A stretch of DNA of 64,000 nt from positions 21,547,585 to 21,611,584 of the forward strand of contig NC_067205.1 in the NCBI RefSeq assembly GCF_026262505.1, read 5' to 3'. This DNA comes from Trichomonas vaginalis G3 (taxonomy: Eukaryota; Parabasalia; Trichomonadida; Trichomonadidae). Position numbers and translations under genes: made by a program. Position 1 is the stretch's first letter, and every line of letters starts with the position of its first letter. The notes beneath the pieces were generated by a model that did not search any database, was not told the DNA's origin, and saw only the letters and a program-made list of their open reading frames with translations. Shown in pieces: positions 52,931 to 62,558 of the stretch.

Positions 52931-54720
52931 AATTCCACATACCGAAGAGAGACAAACATTGCTAGAAGCAAACAAGAGTGTATATAACTGTTCATAGATG
53001 AAACTGACTTTGAGTGTTTAGATGAAAGGTCATTGTACGATCGTATAAACAATATTGTCAAGAATATGGTTATATGACAGCTTCTAAAACGAAACATTCT
53101 TGGCAAATGTCAAAAGTCTTTAGATGTTCAGAATGGTGTATATACAAAGAAAATTTTTCTGAGTAAATTTAAAAAAAAATATTTTTTTTTATCCGATAGA
53201 AAAGATGACAGAAAATAACTTTTTACATAGCGCCAAACCCTTCTTGCCCAATCTTTTCAAGCCACAAATATATAGACATAGAACTAAAATAGAGAAAGCG
53301 AAATTCTAGCAAACAGAAGAAACATATAGAGAACCTAGATAACGAAAATGGATATGCGCTATTCTTGGTTAGATTGTCCTTATGAAATGTATGAAAAAAA
53401 GGCTTTCTATATGAAGAATATTAAAAATATTGTCATTTGAAAACGAATATAAGACCAAGCTCTAGAGAAAAATTTCTATGCTGGTATAAAACATCTTTTC
53501 AAAGTTCGGAATGGCAAGATATATAAAGTAATAATTTTTCTGAGTAAATTTTTAAAAAAAATATTTTTTTTATCCGATAGAAAAAGATTGCAAATATATT
53601 TCAGTAAACAAGTACATGTCAGGACTTAAAGAAGAACTAGACCCATTCACAATTATTTTTGAATGTTTACTTCTACCATTTTGAAAAGTCATTTCATTCA
53701 GCAAAGTTATGGAACATCGAACATAAGTTTGCATTGTGACTAAAACATGGTGCTGCGAAATTGAAGACTTAGACATTAGAAGGTTTGTTAGCAGTCAAAG
53801 AAAGTTTTGACAGAAGCGTTCTCACAACTTAAAGAAGGCCAAGCATACAACTTGTTATACCTTATGAACCAAAGAAAGCAGACGACTATGAATATTATGA
53901 GTCTAAAGTTGTAGAGTTCAAGTAATTGGGTAAAAAGATTTTAGAGTCTAAGCCAGTGTTTGCTCCTAAAGAGGAAGAGAGAACATGACATTGACCCAGA
54001 AATGTCTTCAAAAATAAAATTTATTTTTACATGTCAAATTTCTTTTCTCTGGAACTGGTTCAGTTCTTTCTTCTCTTCTTCTACTTTCTTTTCTTTCTTT
54101 TCTTTCTTCTTCTTTTCTGGTGGAGTTATGTCAAATTTCTCCGAACCATATTTCATGTAAAAGTTCTTTGTCCTTAATAGCTCATCTATTCTGTTTTTCT
54201 ATTTCATCTTCAAGAACAGCGCATGTGTCTTCTTGCATTCTAAGAACTTTTGTTGGACTTCATCTTTCCAATCGCGTCATCTCTGTCAACAAGTCTGTCA
54301 TTGACAAAGTTTTAAGACTGCTCTGCTTTAATGTTTTATGGTTACTTTTCATATTCCCAGAAACAGAACTTTAGAACAAATTTCACCTTTCTTGTTTACA
54401 CTATGTTAAGATTTTATGGTCGGACAGATGTTTTGCTGTCGAAAAGCTTTCTCGAATATAGACTAGCGAAATCGCTAGGTGATCCACTATTTCCCTACAA
54501 AAGATAACAAATTTTAATTTTTCTACAAAAATAGTGTTAGAAAAGAAAGTTTGCTGACATTGACAGAATTTGAGAATGTTATTAAATCAAAGACACAAGG
54601 TGAAATTGAGAAAAAATGCTCAGATAAAGCCTATACATGACAAGTTCTTATTTGCTTCAGAATGGATTATATAACAGGTTCTAATTGCACCGCCTGGGTC
54701 GGGTAGACTTTATCCTTCTC
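52931..54720. other. Distal part of the fossil element, no clear genes
   Basis: About 1.8 kb of decayed sequence. Two similar T-rich spacers (near 53155 and 53535, ttttctgagtaaattt followed by A and T runs and TATCCGATAGAAAA) look like repeated intergenic control segments of the element. A Ser/Phe-rich frame near 54000 is probably the shadow of a Lys/Glu-rich minus-strand stretch. Confidence 0.4.
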
Positions 54721-54721
54721 T

Positions 54722-55540
54722 CCATTATATATTTCTCATATTTCAATGTCAAATACAAGAAATTCATATGGAATATTCCATTTTATTGGTTTAGTAATTG
54801 GATCCATAAGTGGTTTTCGTATTGCAATATCTCCACATTGGAAAATTTTCTCATACGTTTATGCAGCCATCTCAATCATACAATCCATTCTTACTATCTT
54901 CATTCCTAACATGACTCCCGAAACTTCCGAAGAATTACAAGCTCCAAGAAACGTTAAACTTTGGTTCCATACAGCTGCATTAACGTTACTTCCATTTTTG
55001 TCTGGATTAAATGCAGTACCTAGGTACTGTGCTCCAATAGTACATGATCATTCAGTTGTTGATCAGGTTAACATAGTTAACATTGTTTTTTATGTATTAA
55101 CGTTGATAACAATTATAACAATCATATTTACGATTTATTTCTTTGGATTAAGGAAGCATTGGATAGTTTCCTCTATTTTTGTATTAGTTTTCTTAATAAT
55201 TGTTACAATATTAAATTTCATGAACAAATCTAACATATTTAGATTTATAATGGGAGATCTTTTTAATATAAGTATGAACTTGGGTTTAAGCAGCGTTGGC
55301 CTCTCTCTTATTTGTCAATTTTCAGATAATCTTATTTTCTTTTCTCAAATTCTTAACATTGTTTGCGAGTCTTTGATTGACACTATCCATATATTTCTCT
55401 TCAGTAAGATTTGGCTCATCATTTTTATTGTTTTTGGCATATTTACAATTGTATATGGCTTTACATTGTTCCCAGAACTAAAGAACATACAGGAAGAAGA
55501 AAAATCAAAGTCAGACAATCTGAATACTCCAATTATTTAA
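54722..55540 (+). pseudogene. MFS-type transporter B, 5'-truncated copy
   Basis: The reading frame matches the last 270 or so codons of transporter B and is open to the same stop. The first part of the gene, including the usual nonsense codon, is absent because the duplicated segment starts here next to the Polinton-like fossil. Confidence 0.82.
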
Positions 55541-55702
55541 ACAATTTTTTTAGCGAATTTATTAGATTTTTTTAGATTTTTTTTATCAAAATTTTTCATT
55601 AATGAAACAATACATTCTATTTAAAGCGGTTTTAAGATTTTTCTCAATTTTTCAATATGGATCCAATGTCAGAAAAATGTATCGTTGTCAAATTTGACAA
55701 TT

Positions 55703-56860
55703 ATGGGAATCTTATTGAATAAGCAATTATATTATGTAGGAGTTGTATTCGTTGGATCAGCATTAAGTGCGATTGCAAATTGGAAGAGTGTTCCTATAAT
55801 TTTTCTTTCAGGCCTCTCACTGAGTCAATATATTTTAGCTGCTATAGTTTTACCAATAACCATCATCACACTTGTTTCCTCTATATTTACTTACAGGAAA
55901 TTCGGAACAAAATTTATTTTAATTGCTGCAGGTATTTCAAATTCAATCGCTCTTGTATCAAAAGCTTCAATATCTAAGTATAACGTTTTTGCTGCTTTTG
56001 TTGTCATTGCCTTTCAATTGATAGCCGCAAATATCCATTTATTGATGAATCCTTTGTACATTTCGCATATTTCGCCAGAAAATACAAGAGATTCATACGG
56101 AATCCTTCATTTTGTTGGTATTATATTTGGAACATATATCGGAAACCATACATTATACACATCTCACAGGAAAATTTTTTTATACGTTTTTGCATCCATT
56201 TCTTTGATCCAAAGTATACTTATTTGGTTTATTCCGAACATAACTCCTGAAATAACAGCAAGATCAAACGCTTCTAAAGAGAAAAAATACATTTTTCATT
56301 CAATTCTCTTAATTTTAGCTCCATTAATAATCATTGTTGAGATAGTCATATCAAATGCAACCCCAGAACACATATCTTCTTACAAAATAATCCAAGTTAA
56401 TAATATTCTTCAAATAATTATTAGTATTATTCTCATTTCTATTGCTTTTTCAATTTATTTCTTTGGATTAAGAATACATTGGATAATTTCATCCGCCTTT
56501 TCCTTGATTTTCCTGATAATTTGTTCAATTTTAGCTTTCACGGGCAAACGAAACATGTTTAGCTATGGAGTAGCAAGTGGTAACACTATAAGTCTATTCT
56601 TAGGTCTTAACAGTGTAGGATTATCATTGATTTGTCAATTTTCAGATAATTTAATTTTCTTCTCTCAAATATTATATTCAATTTGTTCTGAAATAACACA
56701 AATAATTTATATTTATAGTCGAAGCAAAATTTGGCTTATTGTTTTCGTAATCTTCGATATTCTCTTCATTATTTATGGAATAGTTCTGTTCCCAGATTTA
56801 AAGGCAAACAAGGAGAAAGAAAAATATGAATTAGATGCTATGACTACTCCAATAATTTGA
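55703..56860 (+). CDS. MFS-type transporter A, inverted copy (intact)
   Basis: The 385-residue frame starts at the ATG at 55703. It is identical to the unit-2 copy except for a few residues (IIFLSGLSLSQ, SKYNVF, IIVEIVI). It keeps all hydrophobic segments and the PLYISHISPENTRDSYG patch. Two of three copies of A in this window are intact, while all copies of B are broken, which suggests that A is the one under constraint. Confidence 0.8.
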   Translation: MGILLNKQLYYVGVVFVGSALSAIANWKSVPIIFLSGLSLSQYILAAIVLPITIITLVSSIFTYRKFGTKFILIAAGISNSIALVSKASISKYNVFAAFVVIAFQLIAANIHLLMNPLYISHISPENTRDSYGILHFVGIIFGTYIGNHTLYTSHRKIFLYVFASISLIQSILIWFIPNITPEITARSNASKEKKYIFHSILLILAPLIIIVEIVISNATPEHISSYKIIQVNNILQIIISIILISIAFSIYFFGLRIHWIISSAFSLIFLIICSILAFTGKRNMFSYGVASGNTISLFLGLNSVGLSLICQFSDNLIFFSQILYSICSEITQIIYIYSRSKIWLIVFVIFDILFIIYGIVLFPDLKANKEKEKYELDAMTTPII

Positions 56861-57506
56861 TTTTTAATAAATACTAAATCATTTTAAATATAATTAAATA
56901 TTTTTTTGATCAATAAGTACAATTTATGTATGCTTTGATTCAAGTGCGTGAATATCAATAGTATAAATACAATAAAATATAAAATAACAACTATATAACT
57001 TGTCTATTTGGAAGATATGGGGATATCCAACGATGCATCATGGAGTGAAATATATTGCTTTATTGAGGAATCAAGCAAGTATTACCCTTGGACAGTACTA
57101 AATGAAATGTATACAGAGGAATTGTTGAGTTCCTAAGAAATAATAATTCATCAAACTTTCTTATATATATAATAATTTGTTATTGGAAGACTTAATTTGA
57201 CAGAATGAAGTTTTTTTACGGAAACTTTGATGGAGACCTTCATTAATTTGAAGGAATGAAATCAAATTTCATCAGTATGACAATAATTTCTGACGAACAA
57301 TACTAATAAATTAACGATATTGAACGAATATCAAACGCCAGAAACTAAAATTTTAAAATTTTTACTTAATAATTTTGACGAAATCATATTAATCTTGTTA
57401 AATCTACATAAACTTTACAATACAAATGTATGTCACTACATATCAATGATATGTTTTATCTTTTTGACAACAAAATTTCCGAACTCAAGAAAAATGAACG
57501 AATTAC
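56861..57506. other. Spacer, inverted copy
   Basis: Counterpart of 2785-3440. Same doubtful 72-codon frame (57320-57538) and nothing else that I can see. Confidence 0.5.
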
Positions 57507-57517
57507 GTAAACGAAAA
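57507..57517 (+). repeat. GTAAACGAAAA overlapping a start codon
   Basis: The 11-mer identical to the ends of the hairpin element lies immediately before and into the ATG of the modular gene (57517). It is also there in units 1 and 2. It may be a solitary element end or simply chance. Confidence 0.6.
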
Positions 57518-58008
57518 TGTCTAATATTACATTATTAAGTGAATCTAAATCGATATTTCACAATAATACTCGTAATATGGATGAATATTTTGAAAATTCA
57601 AAAGATAATTTTTCTGAAAGAAATGAAAAAAAAATCAAATTAAAATATAATTACAAATATGAAAATGATAAGAAAAATTTACTTGCAGGTGATGAATTTA
57701 GAATTGAACTTACAGAACCAACTAAGAAAACGATTCCAGATAAAAACAATGTTTGGGTTGTTTATTATACTGTATATAATCCTCCAGGTAATTCTGTGGA
57801 GATAAAATTTTATATTGATTCAGAATTAAAAAGAACAAAAAATACTAATCCAATTGCTAGAACATTTGATTCAGATGTATCGATTTATATTTCCGATTTA
57901 GATTATGGTGATCACATATTAACTGCACAAGCTAAGAGTGATAATCAATTAACTAATATTGATTCTGTTGTAAACGAAAACGATAAAAACGGTTTGACAG
58001 TAAAGTGA
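57517..58008 (+). CDS. Modular beta-sandwich-type protein, N-terminal segment (inverted copy)
   Basis: The 163-codon frame is identical to that at 2293-2784, running from the ATG at 57517 to the hairpin element at 57970 and 13 codons into it. The rest of the gene is absent, because the duplicated block ends with the hairpin element. It is therefore a fragment unless the short product has a function of its own. Confidence 0.6.
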   Translation: MSNITLLSESKSIFHNNTRNMDEYFENSKDNFSERNEKKIKLKYNYKYENDKKNLLAGDEFRIELTEPTKKTIPDKNNVWVVYYTVYNPPGNSVEIKFYIDSELKRTKNTNPIARTFDSDVSIYISDLDYGDHILTAQAKSDNQLTNIDSVVNENDKNGLTVK

Positions 58009-58936
58009 CACTTTACATGGCAAAAATAGAGCCTTACTTTTGAGATACTTGAGATTGAAACTGAATCTTATGAGGCGGTGATCTTGAATCACTACCTCAT
58101 AAGGTTCAGTTTCATATAAAATTTGTTGCAATTTGTTATTCTTTTGCAATTATTTCTTATAAGATTTTACATCTTTTAGCGGGGAATGTTTGTTATCATG
58201 TATATATTATAAATATCTACACGATAACGAACATTCCTCGCTAAATTGCTGAGAAACTTTGAGGAAATGTCGAACAATTTCCTCAAAGTTTCTCAGATTT
58301 ATATAGATCACTAGAGTCCCCTAGGCACTGATTCTGGTTCAGTACCTAGGAGGCTCTAGTTCTTTAACGAACTGATAAAATGTTTTTAAATTTTTGGATA
58401 TTGCTACCTGTGAAGCACTGACTTCAAGTCAGTACCTCACAGGTAGCAATTACATTGAAAGATGGGAGAAACTTTGTCCGAATGTTAAACTATTCGGACA
58501 AAGTTTCTCCCATTTGTAGTGGAGATGGAAGGCTTTGAGGTATATTGTATTAATATATACCCCAAAGCCTTCCATCTCCACTTGAAAGTGTCCAAACTTT
58601 GGGTTAATAGTTTGCAATTAACCCAAAGTTTGGACACTTTCTAGAAGGAATTGGAGGGTAAGAGATATACATTCATATGGTATATCTCTTACCCTCCAAT
58701 TCCTTCTTAAAATGGGAGAAACTTTGTCCGAATGTTAAACTATTCGGACAAAGTTTCTCCCATTTTAAGAAGGAATTGGAGGCTATGAGATACTGATGAA
58801 ATGTCAGTAACTCATGGCTTCCAATTCCTTCCTAAAACTCATAAAAGTGGACATTACATGCATATAAAATTTGACATGTAAAGTCCACTTTTTGCGAGCG
58901 GGGATTTGACGGAGTCAAATCCCCTTTTTCGTTTAC
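57970..58936. mobile_element. Hairpin-array element, copy 4 (967 bp, inverted)
   Basis: Inverted ends GTAAACGAAAA (57970-57980) and TTTTCGTTTAC (58926-58936) enclose the same thirteen hairpins in reverse order. All are kept, so the block derives from a full-length copy and not from unit 3. Confidence 0.85.
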
Positions 58937-58998
58937 GAGACCTCAATAAAAAAATATCTCAAAGATTAATAGTTAATTTAGGGTTTCCCAGCTATCTA

Positions 58999-59061
58999 GA
59001 GGGAATTGTTCCTTATGATGTATATATTTATAATGTATGCATCATAAGGAACAATTCCCTC
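58999..59061. repeat. Hairpin beside the relic integrase
   Basis: Two perfect 22-bp arms, GAGGGAATTGTTCCTTATGA and on, flank a 19-nt AT loop. The size and the TATATATTTATAAT-type loop resemble the hairpin at 2055-2125 of the hairpin-array element. Confidence 0.85.
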
Positions 59062-59915
59062 CTTAAAACGAGAAAACTTGTTCAGTGATGGCCAGAGGCG
59101 TTCAATTTTGCCATTTTGACGTGGCATGTATGGAGCTGATTTTCTGATTTGAATGTCATAAGTACTCAAAAATTTTGTGAACTCTCCCTCATTTTCTTTT
59201 CCGTTATCTGACCAGAAACAGAAAGGTGCTCCATATTTTTGAACTGTTGCAATTGCCACTTTTGAAGTTTCTGTTGAACTTTTGTTACGAAGCAATTTCA
59301 ATGCTAACAAATAACGACTTTTGTCATCAATTATTCCATAAACCGGTAAAGTTTCTGGTTCTTTCAAAAAATGAATATCCACATGCCAGATTGGATTTGG
59401 AAGAATTGCTTCATAATCCACATAATATGCTTTTGGATTACTTTTATCTTTTTCTTTGTAAATTCCCAGAAATTTTGCTGCCTTAATAACTGCATTGTAA
59501 CTGATTTGAAATTGTTTTGGATTCATATTGAGAGTCCAATACAATTTTTGAACCCCACATTTGTAATTTTCATAAGAATTCTGAACCTTCAAAATTAATT
59601 TTGCAAATTACCTCAGACTTTTCAGAGGATTGAGTGGCAACTCAATCCTCTGAAATAGTCTGTGGTAATTTTTAGTCTCTACACTATTTCAATATAAGCT
59701 CCATTTTTAAACAGTTTTTAAAAATCGAGCATTGAAAAGTGTGATGAGACTCTGGAGTTAATTCCTCTTGTGGAGGACCACTTTTAATTTTTGGTGTACC
59801 ACAGATTTCTTTGAATGCTTTTTTGAGAGTATTTCTTGAAATTTGTTTGAAAATTGTAACATTTTGATAAGAATATGGAACTTTTTTCAAAACTGTTGCG
59901 TATGTTAACTCACCA
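59062..59915 (-). pseudogene. rve-family integrase, diverged relic
   Basis: The best-kept part codes the rve core: IWHVDIHFL, IIDDKSRYL, FWSDNGKEN and PRQNGKIERLW, with the same D,D34E spacing as the element at 7869-9047 but low overall identity. The N-terminal part continues upstream and resumes beyond the inserted hAT-like element at 61406. It is broken by a few changes besides that insertion. Confidence 0.75.
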
Positions 59916-61405
59916 TAAGGATGTCAATTCGGAAAATTGTTTTCATTTTAGGAGAATATAATTTTCCTTTTGGAAAATTTAAAAAGTGAGACGCGCAGGA
60001 TTCGAACTTTTTTAAAAGTTGATTTAAATATATTCTAGTGTGATTTCTAAGGATAATATCATATTTAAAATAAGAATATACTAGTTTAGGTGGTATTAAT
60101 TTTTTCGATAAATTTGAGAATATGTACGTTTAGGGCATCAAAAGTGTCAATTCGCTCAGCGAAAGCAGAGCTAGCTTCGTTCTCGAAAGAATAAGGAAGG
60201 AGTGAAAGAGAGTGATACAGATGTTGACACATTCATATCATTTCAACAAATTTTGATCAAATTGAAATGCAATGAAATTCAATTCAATTCATATCCTTCA
60301 GTGAGTACATTGATATCCTTCTGCATCACAATGATAACTCGTGCATCAATAGCTCTACAACTAACTCAGAAAAAACAAGATTTTTCCTTCCAGCTTACAG
60401 CTTTTAAAAAGTTTCGATGATAAAAATCACTCTACTCTTGTTTATCGATATGTTGTGATAGTAGGTAAACGTATTCTTATCGATATTAATAAAAATATTT
60501 TTACGAAAATCTGAACCAATTACAGAGTTATTCATAAAGTTTATGATAACTGTAATTACTTCATCTTTGTTTTATATTTGAATAAACAATTTAATTTAAT
60601 TTGCATAATTTTTTTTAGTTGAAAGACAGGAAACTTAGTTGAGTTTGTATTATTTTTATCGTTCAATTCATTGTATATGTGAGTGATCCAGATATTTAAG
60701 ATATTTAGAAAAAATTTATTAATTTGATTAACAAATTTTAATCAAAATAGCAAAAATCTATTTGATAGCTGTAAGCAAATAATAATTTCTATTTTAACCA
60801 AAATCACTTATTTTCATCTAAACGTATAAAATTGTCAATTTTATGAGAATAAATTTAAAATCTCATGAATGAAATATAAAGGAGAGTAATATTTTTCAAT
60901 TTTCTTTTTTTCTTTCTCTCAAATATTTTCTATTGGGAATTTTCTTGTTATCAAAAAATAATTTTAATATTTGTTTATTTCATTACATACAATAAAATTT
61001 TAAAAACTCTATTTCTTCACAAGAAAATTTTTTTCCTTCATATGAAGAAACATTTTGTTCTCCATTTGATGCTGAGTCTAAATCTCGATTTTTGAATTTT
61101 CTTCTTTCCAAATTTCTTTTTTCCAAATTAGAAGTTTAATTCAAATTTTCAATAGTTTATATATTTTCTCAAACCGTCTTAGATTTTCTCACTTTTTAGG
61201 GATTTTCTCTCAAAATATACAAAAATAGTAATACCAATACATGTGTCTAATATACTTTAAAACCATCGTGATAAAATTCAAAAACGAAGAGATCTTCTCT
61301 CCAAATTTTTTTCAAAATCAAAAAAATGAGATAAAAAATACGTTTGGAAAATTCATTTTTAGCATTTTAGGAATTTTCTCACTTTTCTTCCAAATTGACA
61401 TCCAT
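59916..61405. mobile_element. hAT-like non-autonomous element, copy 2 (1490 bp)
   Basis: This is the second copy of the element at 26406-27892, in the opposite orientation. Perfect 8-bp target duplications, ACTCACCA, lie at 59908-59915 and 61406-61413. Inverted ends are TAAGGATGTCAATTCGG and CCAAATTGACATCCAT. The copies are over 95 percent alike, so both insertions are fairly recent. It landed within the coding part of the relic integrase. Confidence 0.92.
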
Positions 61406-61496
61406 ACTCACCACTTTCAAGTTTTTCATACATATATCTAGGGCTGTACAAGATTTAAAAAACATTGCCGGGTTACCGTAGAGGCCTAAAAAAATC

Positions 61497-61526
61497 GCGC
61501 CTCGGCGGCAAGCCGCCTCGGCATTA
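61497..61526. repeat. GC-rich subterminal stem of the hAT element
   Basis: GCCTCGGCGGCAAGCCGCCTCGGC stands out in a region otherwise about 75 percent AT; the core GGCGGC/GCCGCC pairs around an AA loop. It is 60 bp inside the element end, where hAT transposases bind subterminal motifs. Confidence 0.6.
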
Positions 61527-62558
61527 AGAATGCGCATCTAAATTTTTATATGTCCTTCTTTCTTTTATTTTTCCCTTCCCTTTCTTTTCTTTTTCTTTTT
61601 TTCCCTCCTCTTGCTCTCATTTACCTTTTTTTCCTTTTCTCATCATTTTTCAAAATTTAAAATTTTTATCAAAAATCTTGCCTATAAAAGCAGACTATGG
61701 AACCTTTTAATGCCTCTTAATCAATATTATACAGCATAAAGCATATTAAATGAAAGTAATTACGTATAAATTTATTTTATTATCTTATTTATTAATTCTT
61801 TAGCATGTATTGTTTAATATTAACTTTTCTGTACATTAAATATTTCTCCAAAGTATGAATGCCTTGTAACGAAACGAAAACTTAATTTTATGTTGAATAT
61901 TTGTCACAAACATTAGATTATTAAAATATATGTTGGATATCCCTTAGTATGAGACTTCATGACTCTTGTTGTCTAACGTGAGCTTTGGATTGCAAGCTCT
62001 GTGGTTAACGAACATAAATTAATTGTAAAGTTTTCAAAAATTTTCATCGTTTCTATCAGCATCTATTTTTCCTTTAAAATAATATATTTGTATGAATACA
62101 ATATTTAGTAATTTTTTTATTTCCCATAATTTCATTCAAAATTTCAGAAAAAATTAATTTCTATTCAATATTATTTCAGCTTCAAAACACTTCATTCTTA
62201 TAGATGTTGATTCACTAAAGTGTGATTCTATTTATATGAGGTAGGGGCATGAGGCTCGGCAAGTCTTATTGCTTTTTACCTCAATTTAGGTATTAAATAA
62301 TTATAATGATTCATAGTGGCCGCTGCTGACTGGCCATCAGCAGTCCCCTGGCCAAGATTAATATAATTATTTAATACTTATCCAGTTTTACATCAATAAC
62401 AACAAAGCTAATCAATCATCATTCAGAAATGCGGGAAATTACTACTAATATTAAAGATTGATAGACATTAGGCTGGCCACCTTCTGTCTAATATCTTTAC
62501 GAATAAAAATAATACTTTTTAAAACAAATTATTTAATAAATTTTATTAAAAAACAAAA

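Larger units (their letters stand above)
44941..54720 (+). mobile_element. Polinton/Maverick-like fossil
   Basis: About 9.8 kb with base use unlike the flanks (richer in A and C on the plus strand). Most coding remnants lie on the plus strand. In order they are a coiled-coil and Pro/Gln-rich region, a long structural-protein-like region, a small minus-strand frame, further structural-like remnants and a P-loop helicase-like remnant. It is clearly broken, with probably two dozen or more breaks, and I find no terminal inverted repeats. The right edge abuts the inverted copy of the 9.8-kb unit at 54721. Parabasalids are known to carry many Polintons; the assignment here rests on layout and the helicase, so a related Polinton-like virus is equally possible. 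It looks old relative to the pogo and hairpin elements. Confidence 0.6.
54721..58945 (-). repeat. Inverted partial copy of the 9.8-kb unit
   Basis: This segment is the reverse complement of roughly 1355-5577 of unit 1, nearly identical throughout. It starts inside transporter B at 54721 and ends about four bases past the hairpin element at 58936-58940. So one edge coincides with a hairpin-element end, as does the end of the tandem array at 21723. Confidence 0.92.
58937..61438 (-). mobile_element. Relic of a second rve-integrase hairpin element
   Basis: On the minus strand are a diverged integrase and, just past its 3' end, a hairpin at 58999-59061. This is the same gene-then-hairpin order as in 7736-9998. 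The relic is interrupted by a 1.49-kb hAT-like element (59916-61405) and by the autonomous hAT at 61439. I cannot place its own terminal repeats. It looks broken in a few places. Confidence 0.65.

Noticed and set aside
61439-61460. Autonomous hAT as helper of the 1.49-kb elements
   Set aside because: Its end TAGGGCTGTACAAG does not match TAAGGATGTCAATT beyond the general hAT pattern.
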